Below are positions 16,125 through 24,415 of a DNA stretch of 27,419 nt, in pieces. The stretch is from JAZFYD01 sp036443405 (GTDB lineage: Bacteria; Planctomycetota; PLA2). Each line of letters opens with the position of its first letter. The stretch's first letter is position 1. Where the stretch lies: contig JAZFYD010000023.1 of assembly GCA_036443405.1 (NCBI GenBank), positions 1-27,419 on the forward strand, written 5' to 3'. The position numbers were made by a program, and so were the translations under genes. The notes beneath the pieces are model-generated. The model saw only the letters and a list, made by a program, of their open reading frames with translations. It made no database searches and was not told where the DNA came from.

Positions 16125-17911
16125 AGCGCACCGCCATCGTGCGCGCTGCGCTTTGCCTGCTGCCTTTGCCGGCCGCGGAGTCGATCGCCGGCGAGCTGAG
16201 AGCGGCCGAGAACGCAGTCATGAAGGCGTCAAAGAGCGTCCGGCCGACCGTGGTCACCGTGATCACCCCGAATGCGGGCGACAGCGATCAGACCGGTGTC
16301 GTCGTGGCGCAAGGCGGCGTGATTCTGACCACGCGGCGCCTGCTCCTGAGGGGCGGCCACGTCCCGAAGACGGTCCCCGTCCGGTTTCCCGACAAGGACA
16401 AGACCATCACCGCCGAAGTGCTTGCGGACGATGAAGGAACCGACACGGTGGTGCTGCGTGCCAAGGGCGCGCGTGTCAAACCGATCTCGATTGGCCGGAG
16501 CGACGACGTGCAACAGGGCATGTGGGTGCTGCTGGTCGGACAGACGTACGGCCAGGGCCGCGAGAGCGCGCCCACTGTGAGCTTGGGTGTCGTTTCAAAC
16601 ATCGTGCGCGACAACGACGGCCCGCTCTGGTTTCATGCCAGCGCGCTGGTCAACCCGGGGTCGGTGGGTTCGCCGTTGGTCGATCTCTCCGGCGATCTCG
16701 TGGGCCTCGTCACCGCGCGCCGCACGCCCGCGGGCGGACAGAGCATCGTGTTGCCGTTCGACCGCGTGCGGAGGGCGTACCGGAGCCGCGACCCGGCCGT
16801 CGCGAAACTGCTGGGGCGGCCGCCGCCGCCGCGAGCCTGGCGTGCCCACGTTGCAGACGCGCTCGGGCCCGTGATTCAGGACGCGGTTCGGCGCGCGAGC
16901 AAGGCGGTCGTCGGCGTGCGGTCGGGTGGTGTGCAAAAGGGCGAAAAGGTGGCCGCCGCGGTCGGGTACCCCAAGGGCATGTCCGACAAGGACAAGAAAC
17001 GATTCGACGAGTACCAAAAGCGAATCACGCCGCGTCTGGTACCTGGCGCGCTTGCCGGCCACGATCGTGCGTCCGGAGTTGTTGTCGGCGCCGACGGTTG
17101 GATCCTGGCTCCGCTGCGGGCGACCGGGTGGCCCGGCCCGCTGCGCAAGCTGACCGTCGATTTCATGGACGGAGCCCGCCTGCGGGCCAAGATCGTCGGC
17201 ACCGATGAACGGCTGCGCATCGCGCTGCTCAAGGTCAAGGCGAAGGGTCTTCCGGTCCTGGAACCCGCACCGGCGCGCGGACTGGCGGCCGGGAGTTTCG
17301 TGGTTGCGCTCGGATTCCCGCACGGCTCACCGGGTCAAGCCGCGCCGCAGTCCACGTTCGGCGTCGTTTCGCGCACCAAGGCGCTTGCGCGGCTTCACCC
17401 CGCCCTGAGCGCCGTGCAGACCGACGCGGCGGTCTCCGGCGGCAACCGCGGCGGCCCACTCATCGATCTCGACGGCCGGCTGGTTGGGTACTTGATGGAT
17501 GTCAACGACACCGAACGAACCGGTTACTTTGGCCGGGTCCGCGCGCGCTACGGCGAAAACACAGGGCTCGGATTCGCGATTCCGACCGATGTCATGGCGA
17601 AGTTCTTGCCCAAACTGATGGCGGGCGGAAACTTCGCCAGCGGGTTTCTGGGCATCAGCGGCGTGCCGACAAAAAAGGGCATCCTGGTCCAGAACGTCGT
17701 GGAGAGCAACAGCAAGGGCGATCCGACGACCGCGAAAGCGGCGGGGCTGAAGGTCGGCGACATCGTCGTTTCGGTGGGGGGCGCGCCGACGCGGTCCATC
17801 GAAGAACTGCGTAGGGCGCTGGCGCCGTACGCGTCGGGCGATCAGGTCGAGTTCGTGTATCTGCGCGACGGCGAGGAGACCCGCGTCACCGCCCAGCTGA
17901 GCCCGCGCTAG
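16121..17911 (+). CDS. Double trypsin-like domain protein with C-terminal PDZ, catalytic residues lost
   Basis: 596 residues with a signal-like N-terminus (MKRTAIVRAALCLLPLPAAES). Two trypsin-fold domains are visible. In domain 1 (about 37-220) the His position is R73 (VILTTRRLLL), Asp is retained as D108 (TDTVVLR) and the Ser motif reads GSVGSPL (V182). In domain 2 (about 255-500) the His position is R333 (ILAPLRAT), the Asp position is R366 (LRIALLK) and the Ser motif reads GNRGGPL (R443). GLGFAIPTDVM closes domain 2, and a PDZ domain (about 505-595; AAGLKVGDIVVSVGGAP) ends the protein. Both active sites therefore look dead although the fold motifs are well kept. It is coupled by ATGA to the apparently active protease upstream, which suggests a regulatory or scaffolding partner. 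The 3' end overlaps glpX by four bases. Confidence 0.85.
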   Translation: MKRTAIVRAALCLLPLPAAESIAGELRAAENAVMKASKSVRPTVVTVITPNAGDSDQTGVVVAQGGVILTTRRLLLRGGHVPKTVPVRFPDKDKTITAEVLADDEGTDTVVLRAKGARVKPISIGRSDDVQQGMWVLLVGQTYGQGRESAPTVSLGVVSNIVRDNDGPLWFHASALVNPGSVGSPLVDLSGDLVGLVTARRTPAGGQSIVLPFDRVRRAYRSRDPAVAKLLGRPPPPRAWRAHVADALGPVIQDAVRRASKAVVGVRSGGVQKGEKVAAAVGYPKGMSDKDKKRFDEYQKRITPRLVPGALAGHDRASGVVVGADGWILAPLRATGWPGPLRKLTVDFMDGARLRAKIVGTDERLRIALLKVKAKGLPVLEPAPARGLAAGSFVVALGFPHGSPGQAAPQSTFGVVSRTKALARLHPALSAVQTDAAVSGGNRGGPLIDLDGRLVGYLMDVNDTERTGYFGRVRARYGENTGLGFAIPTDVMAKFLPKLMAGGNFASGFLGISGVPTKKGILVQNVVESNSKGDPTTAKAAGLKVGDIVVSVGGAPTRSIEELRRALAPYASGDQVEFVYLRDGEETRVTAQLSPR

Positions 17912-18882
17912 AGCAGGAGCGTGCCGCGGTAGTCGTCGGAGATGTGGATCTCGTCCACAAACCGAACCATCCGCGGTCCGCGGGAAGTCAGAACAAGCGA
18001 GTGCGTGCGGCAGCCATCGCCGAAGAACCTCACGCCGCGTAGGAGGTTGCTCTCGGTCACTCCAGTGATGGTGAACACGATATTCTTGCCCGGCGCGAGA
18101 TCCTCGGTGCGGTAGACGCGGTCGAGATCGTCGATGCCGGCTGCGCGGATGCGATCCTCGTCGCCGGGCTTGGCGGGCATCAGCCGTCCCTGAATCTCGC
18201 CGCCGAGACAGCGCAGCGCCGCCGCGGTGAGCACACCTTCGGGCGCGCCGCCCGCACCCATGACGGCGTGGATGCCTGTGCCGCGCAGCGCCGCGGCAAG
18301 CGCGGGCGCCAGATCGCCGTCGGTGATCAACTGGATGCGCGCGCCGGCTGCGCGGATCTCCGCGATGAGTTCCGTGTGGCGTTCGCGATCCAGCACGACG
18401 ATTTGAAGATCCGTCACCTCGCGGTCGAGGCTCTCGGCGATCCGGGCCAAGTTCTCGGCGGTGCTCGCGTTCAGGTCGATGCTCCCGCGCGCGCCGGGGC
18501 CGACCGCGATCTTGTCGAGGTACACGTCCGGGGCGTGCAGCAAACCGCCGCGTTCGGCGGTGGCGATGACCACCGACGCGTTGGGCGAGCCCGTTGCACA
18601 GAGGTTGGTGCCCTCGAGCGGGTCGACGGCGATGTCGATCTCGGGTGCATCGGCCGCGTTCGTTCCGACCTCCTCGCCGATGTACAGCATCGGTGCGTCG
18701 TCACGCTCGCCCTCGCCGATCACGACGCGGCCGCGCATGGGAACGGAATCAAACGCCTTGCGCATGGCTTCGGTCGCAACGTGGTCGGCGTGTCGGCGCT
18801 CGCCATAACCGGTCGTGCGTGCGGCCTCGATGGCGGCGGCTTGCGCCACGCGGAGAAGGTGGGAGGTGAGATCGACGTCCAT
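17908..18882 (-). CDS. glpX: Fructose-1,6-bisphosphatase, class II (GlpX)
   Basis: 324 residues, the usual GlpX length. Hydrolyses fructose-1,6-bisphosphate to fructose-6-phosphate in gluconeogenesis, and in many bacteria also sedoheptulose bisphosphate. Diagnostic motifs: VIGEGERDDAPMLYIGEEVG, DIAVDPLEGTNLCA (metal-binding Asp-Pro-Leu-Glu-Gly), ITDGDLAPALAAAL, AVMGAGGAPEGVLTAAALRC and GEIQGRLMP. The ATG at 18882 was chosen because MDVDLTSHLLRVAQAAAIEAAR matches the family start; no strong ribosome site is visible. The stop TAG is read from the same CTAG palindrome that ends the converging gene. Confidence 0.93.
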   Translation of the reverse strand: MDVDLTSHLLRVAQAAAIEAARTTGYGERRHADHVATEAMRKAFDSVPMRGRVVIGEGERDDAPMLYIGEEVGTNAADAPEIDIAVDPLEGTNLCATGSPNASVVIATAERGGLLHAPDVYLDKIAVGPGARGSIDLNASTAENLARIAESLDREVTDLQIVVLDRERHTELIAEIRAAGARIQLITDGDLAPALAAALRGTGIHAVMGAGGAPEGVLTAAALRCLGGEIQGRLMPAKPGDEDRIRAAGIDDLDRVYRTEDLAPGKNIVFTITGVTESNLLRGVRFFGDGCRTHSLVLTSRGPRMVRFVDEIHISDDYRGTLLL

Positions 18883-18956
18883 GGCGGCGAGCGTACTGCG
18901 AGGACGCCGGTTTCGCCAGCGGGGAGGGATCTCGGGCGTTCCGTACGGGACTTTCT

Positions 18957-18981
18957 GCCCAACGCCTGACGGCGTTGGAGC
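18957..18981. repeat. Dispersed hairpin repeat, compensatory stem variant
   Basis: A single unit with core AACGCCTGACGGCGTT. Compared with the usual AACGGCTGACGCCGTT, both members of one base pair are swapped (G-C to C-G), so the stem is preserved; flanks GCCC and GGAGC are as in other copies. It lies between the divergent glpX and MFS genes, the only copy not downstream of a gene. Confidence 0.8.
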
Positions 18982-19023
18982 CCCAACGTCCGGACGCCCC
19001 CTCGCAGATACACTCTTCGCGCT

Positions 19024-20157
19024 TTGAGTCCCCGATCCCGCATCAATCTCGCCGCCTTCGCGTACGACCTCGCCGGATTCCTCTTCACCGGCGCGGTGTT
19101 CCTGCGTCTGCCCGAACTGACCGGATCCCGCGCCGGCGGCAGCGAATCGCAGCTCAACGGCCTCGTGCAGGCGCTGGCTTCGGGAGGGTATGCGGCGCTC
19201 GCGCTGCGCATGGGGGTCTGGAGCGATCGGATGGCGCGGCACCTGTCGTGCCGGCTCGGCACCGTTTTGTCCGGCACCGCGGCACTGATCGCGGCCGGCG
19301 CGGGCAGCCCGGTTGCGCTGGTCGGTCTGGTCGTGGCGTTTTGGTGTTGCAACAGCCTGTTCTGGCCCGCGCTGCAAGGCGGCCTCGGCGATCTGGCTCC
19401 CGACCGCGAACGGTCGCGGTGGGTCGCGACGTTCAACGTGTCGTGGTGTCTCGGGAAAGCAGCCGGGTTTCTCGTCGCAGGAATTCTGGTGCAGTTGTTC
19501 GGCGCCAAGAACGCCATCGCCGTGGCGGGGGTAATCGCGATCGCGTCCGGCTTCGCCGTGCCGAGGCTTCCGTCGAGTGGCCCACGCCCGGACCCCGTGC
19601 CGTCGTCGACCTCGTCGGGCCGTTTCCTGATCGCCGCGTGGCTCGCGAACTTCGCGGCGTTCGGTGTCGGGAACATTCTGGTCAGCCAACTGCCGGTCCT
19701 GGGCCGGTCGCTCGGCGAACCGGCGACGCTGATCGACGGGCAGCTCTTTGTGCTTTTCGGGGCGCAGGTGGTCTCGTTTTTTGTGCTCGTGCACTGGCAC
19801 GGTTGGATCGACAAGAAAAAGCCGTTTCTGGTCGCCGGCGTCGCGATGGTCGTGCCGCCGCTTCTGCTGCCGGGGATCGAGTCCGCGTGGTTGCGAATGC
19901 CGCTCCTGTTCGTTACCGGCCTGTCGTTTGGTTTCGCGTATCAGGCGTCACTCACGTACAGCCTGCGCCGGGGCGGGGCGCGCGGGAAGCGCGCAGGCAT
20001 TCACGAGGCGGTCTTGGGCACCGGCGCCAGCCTGCTCCCGCTGTTGGCCGGACAGGCGGCGTTGCTGGCCGGTGGCGTCAGGGGTGCGTTCCTGGTGGCC
20101 GGGGGCGCGGCCGCGGTTCTCGCGCTCGTGCAGGTCTGGCTCGTCCGGCGCACCTGA
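19024..20157 (+). CDS. Major facilitator superfamily transporter
   Basis: 377 residues, strongly hydrophobic, with about 10-12 predicted membrane helices, for example LALRMGVWSDRMARH (the loop 2-3 G..SDR motif typical of MFS), VALVGLVVAFWCC, AIAVAGVIAIASGFA, FLIAAWLANFAAFGVG, LFGAQVVSFFVLVHW and AFLVAGGAAAVLALVQVWL. A short polar loop rich in Pro and Ser near residue 185-200 divides the two halves. The substrate cannot be told. The TTG at 19024 is the earliest start that gives a full first helix; no ribosome site is evident, so the start is uncertain. The gene points towards the terminator of the opposing HEAT gene. Confidence 0.75.
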   Translation: MSPRSRINLAAFAYDLAGFLFTGAVFLRLPELTGSRAGGSESQLNGLVQALASGGYAALALRMGVWSDRMARHLSCRLGTVLSGTAALIAAGAGSPVALVGLVVAFWCCNSLFWPALQGGLGDLAPDRERSRWVATFNVSWCLGKAAGFLVAGILVQLFGAKNAIAVAGVIAIASGFAVPRLPSSGPRPDPVPSSTSSGRFLIAAWLANFAAFGVGNILVSQLPVLGRSLGEPATLIDGQLFVLFGAQVVSFFVLVHWHGWIDKKKPFLVAGVAMVVPPLLLPGIESAWLRMPLLFVTGLSFGFAYQASLTYSLRRGGARGKRAGIHEAVLGTGASLLPLLAGQAALLAGGVRGAFLVAGGAAAVLALVQVWLVRRT

Positions 20158-20167
20158 GTCGGCCCTG

Positions 20168-20202
20168 AAAAAAAAGCGGGGAAGCGACCAGCGCTCCCCC
20201 GC
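20168..20202 (-). terminator. Intrinsic terminator of the HEAT-repeat gene at 20227
   Basis: On the minus strand GCGGGGGAGCG pairs with CGCTTCCCCGC over 11 bp (one G-U) around loop CTGGT, followed by eight T. It begins 25 bases after the gene's stop and lies ten bases from the MFS stop on the other strand, so it may also limit that transcript as a hairpin. Confidence 0.88.
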
Positions 20203-20226
20203 GACGGATTCGATTCTGCCGAGTCG

Positions 20227-22170
20227 CTACAGGATGCCCGCGATCTCATGAAGAAGATCCCAGTCGAAGTCCCTCTTGTGGCTGACGTTTTCGTAGCAAC
20301 GGCTGAGGGGGTTCACTTCCTCGGCCGCGGCGGCGTAGCCGAGCGCGATGACCGCCATCCCGCGGATCTTCTTGTTCCCGCTGCGGGCGAGCTTCTGGAG
20401 TTGGATGACGACCGCTTCATCGCGAATCCAGCCGAGCGCGTAGGCCGCGCTGCCGGCCTCGAAGCGCGCCTTTCTCTTCCACCCCGAGGCGAAGTGGCGG
20501 ATGAGTGTTCTGACCTGGGCGCGATCGCCGAGCACACCGAGGGCGAGCGGCGTCTGCCGCAGCATCTGCGACGTTGCGTTCTTGCTGTCCTGGTACTTGA
20601 GGAGTTCCGCGACTCTCGTCGTGTCACCCATGAGTGCAAGGCCCATCGCGGCGTAGCCACGTGTGTCGGCGCGAACGCCAGTGGGGGTGAGCGCCTCGTC
20701 GATGATCTTTTGTGCGTGCTCCGTGGCACGAAGCAGGCCGAGCCCGAGACAGAGGCCGGCACGCATCTGGTGATCGGTTGTGTCCAAGAGGAGCTGGGCC
20801 ATCGCGTCCTTGGAGGACGTGTCGTTCGCGACTCCCAAGGCCAGCGCCGCGGCCGAGCGGACATAGGGATCGTTTTTCTGAAGTCCGTCCTTCCCTCTCA
20901 GAATCTTGAGCAGAGTCTTCCGGACGGGGGAGTTGGGATCGAGGCGGCTCGCGAGATCGCCCGCTGCCAGAATGCCGAATGTTCGCGTTTGGCCTTCACT
21001 GCTGCCGATCCCTTCGTTTTTCAGTGTGTTGGCCGCGATCTTGGCCATGGAAGGATCGTCGCTGTAGTTCGCCAGCGACAGGACCGCCGCCCACTGCACG
21101 GTCTTCGTGCGGTCTTTGGCGGCCGCCCGGACCGTGTTCACGCTCTGTTGCATGCGTGACAGCGCGACGATGGCCTGGATGCGGATCGGTGCGAGTCCAC
21201 CGTTGCGTCCGGCGAGTTTGCCGAGCTTCTTGATCACGTCCGCCTTTTGAACGTGTTCGTTGTTCGCCGCGGCCGGTCCCATCAGGCCGAGGGCGTGCAT
21301 CGCACCCAGCTCGGCGTTTCCAGCGCTTTTGTCCGTTGCGTTGCGCGGCATGCGGTCCACGAGCAGCGGCAGGGCGTCCATGTAACGGGCCAAGCCGAAT
21401 GCAATGGCCATGTGGCCCTTTTCGTCGGTCGGCGCTTCGGGGTACATCTTCACGAGCGCGGCGCAACCCGCAGCGTCGCCGCAGATGCCAAGGCCCAAGA
21501 TCGCGCTGGAGCGAACAGCCTTGTCGGATTCCCTCACGAGTGTCGCGAGCAGCGCGCGCACGACGGCGTTGTCGGGCTGTCCCTCCTTCTTGTCCGCGTC
21601 GGCCACCGGGATGTTCCCGAGTTTGCCCATCGCAATCGCTGCTTCGGCGCGCACTTTGGCGTCCACTTTCGAGCTGAGGTTTTCCTGCAGGGTCTGGAAG
21701 ACCTTCGTGGCGCGTTGGGTCTGAGAAATGGGTTGGATGTTGCGCGGCGGAAACTTCGCGCCGGAGCCGAACCAGTAGAGCGAACTGTTTGCGTTGGCGC
21801 GGCCGCGCTTGGTCGCGCGGGCGAGGAAGCGGTCCTTGTTGTGCTCCCACCACCACTGGAAGATGATCTTGCCGTCGAAGACGGCCGTCCTGTTGCCGGG
21901 GCCGACAATGCCAGGATTCGGACCGATGCCGGGGTCGCCGCCAGGATCACCAGGATCACCCGGATCGCCCGGGTCTCCGGGGTCACCGTCAGGATCACCT
22001 CCGGGGTCGCCTTCATCGACGCTTTCTTCGACACCTTGCCCGCCGCCGACGAGTTCGTTTGGACCGCGATACGCCGAGCCAATCCGGTCGGCAGACGCTT
22101 CCATCGGAACGACCCAGCTGAGGATCGCGAGAGTGACAAGAACTCTTGAGATTGAGCCTCTGACGCGCAT
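20227..22170 (-). CDS. Secreted HEAT-repeat protein with GDP-rich linker (paralogue A)
   Basis: 647 residues. A signal peptide (about 1-27, LVTLAILSWVVPMEASA) is followed by IGSAYRGPNELVGG, then a low-complexity Gly-Asp-Pro linker (about 54-82), then FQWWWEHNKDRFL (104-116). From about residue 145 to the end is a series of HEAT-type helical pairs, for example VRAEAAIAMGKLG, VRSSAILGLGICGD, AALALGVAND, GLCLGLGLLRATEHA, GYAAMGLALMGD, TPLALGVLGD, AAYALGWIRD and GMAVIALGYAA. The C-terminus is NPLSRCYENVSHKRDFDW. HEAT proteins bind partners; a periplasmic or surface scaffold is likely but unproven. Paralogue B lies directly upstream with the same layout. GGAG sits nine bases before the ATG. Candidate promoter at 22209-22242. 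Confidence 0.8.
   Translation of the reverse strand: MRVRGSISRVLVTLAILSWVVPMEASADRIGSAYRGPNELVGGGQGVEESVDEGDPGGDPDGDPGDPGDPGDPGDPGGDPGIGPNPGIVGPGNRTAVFDGKIIFQWWWEHNKDRFLARATKRGRANANSSLYWFGSGAKFPPRNIQPISQTQRATKVFQTLQENLSSKVDAKVRAEAAIAMGKLGNIPVADADKKEGQPDNAVVRALLATLVRESDKAVRSSAILGLGICGDAAGCAALVKMYPEAPTDEKGHMAIAFGLARYMDALPLLVDRMPRNATDKSAGNAELGAMHALGLMGPAAANNEHVQKADVIKKLGKLAGRNGGLAPIRIQAIVALSRMQQSVNTVRAAAKDRTKTVQWAAVLSLANYSDDPSMAKIAANTLKNEGIGSSEGQTRTFGILAAGDLASRLDPNSPVRKTLLKILRGKDGLQKNDPYVRSAAALALGVANDTSSKDAMAQLLLDTTDHQMRAGLCLGLGLLRATEHAQKIIDEALTPTGVRADTRGYAAMGLALMGDTTRVAELLKYQDSKNATSQMLRQTPLALGVLGDRAQVRTLIRHFASGWKRKARFEAGSAAYALGWIRDEAVVIQLQKLARSGNKKIRGMAVIALGYAAAAEEVNPLSRCYENVSHKRDFDWDLLHEIAGIL
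21931..22011 (-). repeat. Nine-base tandem repeat coding a Gly-Asp-Pro linker
   Basis: Within paralogue A, about nine imperfect copies of a GGxGAyCCx nonamer encode GDP triplets (residues about 54-80). Slippage-prone; the equivalent segment of paralogue B codes a different repeat. Confidence 0.75.
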
Positions 22171-22208
22171 TTTGGAGTCTCCTTGTGGCCCTCGACCAAG
22201 GCCATTCG

Positions 22209-22242
22209 AGTATAGCCACGAACAGACCGAGCGTCGGACCGC
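22209..22242 (-). promoter_or_regulatory. Candidate promoter of HEAT paralogue A
   Basis: Minus-strand TATACT (22214-22209) within GGCTATACTC is a near-consensus -10. GCGGTCCG (22242-22235) lies 20 bases upstream. The same two blocks, spaced by 19 bases, precede paralogue B. It gives a leader of about 32 bases. Confidence 0.5.
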
Positions 22243-22316
22243 CGTCGCGCCGAGTTCCGTTCGGAGCGAGACTCGCGGCGCGTTGTCGCGGGTTTGGCGG
22301 GCCCGGGTGACCCCAC

Positions 22317-22347
22317 AAAAAAGGGGAGAGCGACTAGCGCTCTCCCC
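22317..22347 (-). terminator. Intrinsic terminator of the HEAT-repeat gene at 22373
   Basis: On the minus strand GGGGAGAGCG pairs perfectly with CGCTCTCCCC around loop CTAGT, followed by six T. Its layout matches the terminator of paralogue A (loop CTGGT), so the terminator was probably duplicated with the gene. Confidence 0.88.
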
Positions 22348-22372
22348 GATGTTTCCGTGTGTGGACTCGTCG

Positions 22373-24364
22373 CTACAGGATGCTGGCGACCCTCCAGAGC
22401 AGCCTCCAGTCGAACGTCTTTTTATGGCTGACGTTTTCGTAGCAACGTGTGAGCGGGTTGACCTCCTCGGCCGCAGCGGCGTATCCGAGCGCGATGATCG
22501 CCATGCCGCGGACCTTCTTGTTTCCGCTGCGGGCGAGTTTCTCGAGCTGAGCGACGACCGCCTCGTCGCGGATCCAGCCGAGCGCGTAGGCGGCGTTGCC
22601 GGCCTCGTAGCGCTCCTTGCTCTTGAATTCGGAGGAGAAGTGGCGGATGAGCGTTTTCACCTGAGTGCGATCGCCCAGCACGCCGAGAGCGAGCGGAGTC
22701 TGGCGCAGCATCTGCACCGACGCCTTGGAGCTGTCTTGATACTTCAGGAGTTCCGCGACCCGGGTCGTGTCGCCCATGAGGGCGAGGCCCATCGCCGCGT
22801 AGCCGCGCGTATCGGCGCGGACGCCGGTGGGGGTGAGCACCTCGTCGATGATCAGTTGCGCGTACTCGGTGGCGCGCAGCAAGCCGAGCCCGAGGCACAG
22901 ACCGGCACGCGCCTGGTGATCGGTGGTCTCTCTGAGGTACTCCGCCATCGCGTCGATGGAAGAGGAGTCGTTCGCGATTCCCAACGCCACGGCCGCAGCG
23001 GACCTGCGGTAAGGATCGTTCTTGTCGAGCGCGTCGTCCCTCAGCGCTTTGAGCAGAGTCTTGCGCACGGGCGAGTTCGGGCTCAACCGGCTCGCGAGGT
23101 CTCCGGCCGCCAGGATGCCGAAGGTCCTTGTCTGGCCCTCGCTGCTGCCGATTCCATCTCTGCCCTTGAGCGCGTTGGCCGCGTCCTTGGCCGCCGCGGG
23201 ATCATCGCTGTAGTTGGCCAGGGCCAAGACGGCTGCCCACTGCACGCTCTTGGTGCTGTCCTTCGCTGCAATCTTGACGGTCTTCACGCTGGCTTGCATG
23301 CGTCCGAGCGCAACAACGGCCTGGATGCGAATCGCGTCGATGCCGCCTTTCTTGCGTGCCAGTTTGACAAGTTTGCCTTCCACCTTGGCCTTCTGGAACG
23401 CTTCGTTCTTGGTGACGTCGGGACCCATCAGGCCCAGGGCATGAATCGCCGCGAGGCTGGGATCGAGTGAACTCTTGTCGTTCGAGTTGCGCGGAAGGCG
23501 TTGGATGAGGAGCGGGACGGCTTCCACGTAGCGCGCCAAGCCGAATGCGAGCGCCATGTGGGCTTTTTCCGCGCCCGGTGCGTCCGGGTACATCTTCAAC
23601 AATGCGGCGCACCCGGCGTGGTCGCCACAGATGCCGAGGCCCAAGATCGCGCTGGAGCGCACGAGCGCGTTGGATTCACGCCCGAGGGATGCCAGGAGGG
23701 CGCGCACGACTGCGTTGTCGGGCTGTCCCTCTTTCTTGTCAGCGTCGGCGACGGGGACGTTCCCAAGTTTGCCCATCGCGATGGCGGCTTCGGCGCGCAC
23801 GCCGGCATCCACTTTCGGGCTGAGATTTTCTTGCAGGACCTTGAACACCTTCGTGGCGCGTTGGGTCTGCGAGACGGGCTGGATGTTCCGCGGCGGGTAC
23901 TTCGCGCCGGATCCGAACCAGTAGAGCGCGCTGCCGGCGTTGGCGCGGCCGCGCTTGGTCGCGCGGGCGAGGAAGCGGTCCTTGTTGTGCTCCCACCACC
24001 ACTGGAAGATGATCTTCCCGTCGAACCTGGCCGTCTTGCCGCCGGCACCGGTGCTCGCGCCGGAGCCGGAGCCGAAGCCGGGGTCGCCGCTTCCTTCGCT
24101 GCCACCCTCGCCGCCACCGCCTTCGCCGCCGCCACCCTCGCCGCCTTCACCACCCTCGCCGCCTTCTCCTTCACCTTCGTTGCCTTCGGTGCCGGTGTTG
24201 ACTTCGCTTTCGTCGTCGGTGCCGCTTTGGGCGCCGCCAACCAGCTCGTGTGGTCCGCGATAGGCCGAGCCGATCCGTTCGTCGGCAAACGCCGTAGCCG
24301 GAACCACCCAGCTGATGATGGCGAGCGTCATGAGAACTCTGGCGATTGAGCTTTGTGCGCGCAT
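22373..24364 (-). CDS. Secreted HEAT-repeat protein with Gly/Glu-rich linker (paralogue B)
   Basis: 663 residues, closely similar to paralogue A throughout except in the linker. Signal peptide (about 1-27, LMTLAIISWVVPATAFA), IGSAYRGPHELVGG, a Gly/Glu low-complexity stretch (about 60-100, GEGGEGGEGG repeats), FQWWWEHNKDRFL (120-132), then HEAT repeats as in A, ending NPLTRCYENVSHKKTFDW. The ATG at 24364 was chosen over the in-frame ATG at 24406 because it aligns with the start of paralogue A and has GGAG seven bases upstream. It lies upstream of A with its own terminator, so the two are separate transcription units. Function unknown; a binding scaffold outside the cytoplasm is the most likely role. 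Confidence 0.8.
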   Translation of the reverse strand: MRAQSSIARVLMTLAIISWVVPATAFADERIGSAYRGPHELVGGAQSGTDDESEVNTGTEGNEGEGEGGEGGEGGEGGGGEGGGGEGGSEGSGDPGFGSGSGASTGAGGKTARFDGKIIFQWWWEHNKDRFLARATKRGRANAGSALYWFGSGAKYPPRNIQPVSQTQRATKVFKVLQENLSPKVDAGVRAEAAIAMGKLGNVPVADADKKEGQPDNAVVRALLASLGRESNALVRSSAILGLGICGDHAGCAALLKMYPDAPGAEKAHMALAFGLARYVEAVPLLIQRLPRNSNDKSSLDPSLAAIHALGLMGPDVTKNEAFQKAKVEGKLVKLARKKGGIDAIRIQAVVALGRMQASVKTVKIAAKDSTKSVQWAAVLALANYSDDPAAAKDAANALKGRDGIGSSEGQTRTFGILAAGDLASRLSPNSPVRKTLLKALRDDALDKNDPYRRSAAAVALGIANDSSSIDAMAEYLRETTDHQARAGLCLGLGLLRATEYAQLIIDEVLTPTGVRADTRGYAAMGLALMGDTTRVAELLKYQDSSKASVQMLRQTPLALGVLGDRTQVKTLIRHFSSEFKSKERYEAGNAAYALGWIRDEAVVAQLEKLARSGNKKVRGMAIIALGYAAAAEEVNPLTRCYENVSHKKTFDWRLLWRVASIL
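24089..24184 (-). repeat. Low-complexity repeat coding a Gly/Glu linker
   Basis: Within paralogue B, imperfect GGCGAGGGT-type repeats encode GEGG units (residues about 61-92). It occupies the place of the GDP linker in paralogue A. Confidence 0.75.
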
Positions 24365-24415
24365 GGGACTCTCCGTGTTGCCGTGGAGGTAGCCGTCGAA
24401 CTCCACTTGGTTGTG

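Noticed and set aside
18975..20168. 397-codon ORF in another frame over the MFS gene
   Set aside because: Arg/Gly-rich without membrane helices; the overlapping frame has clear MFS features.
21794..23470. 558-codon plus-strand ORF
   Set aside because: Lies antisense to both HEAT genes and spans a terminator and promoter; its composition is explained by the codon bias of the opposite strand.
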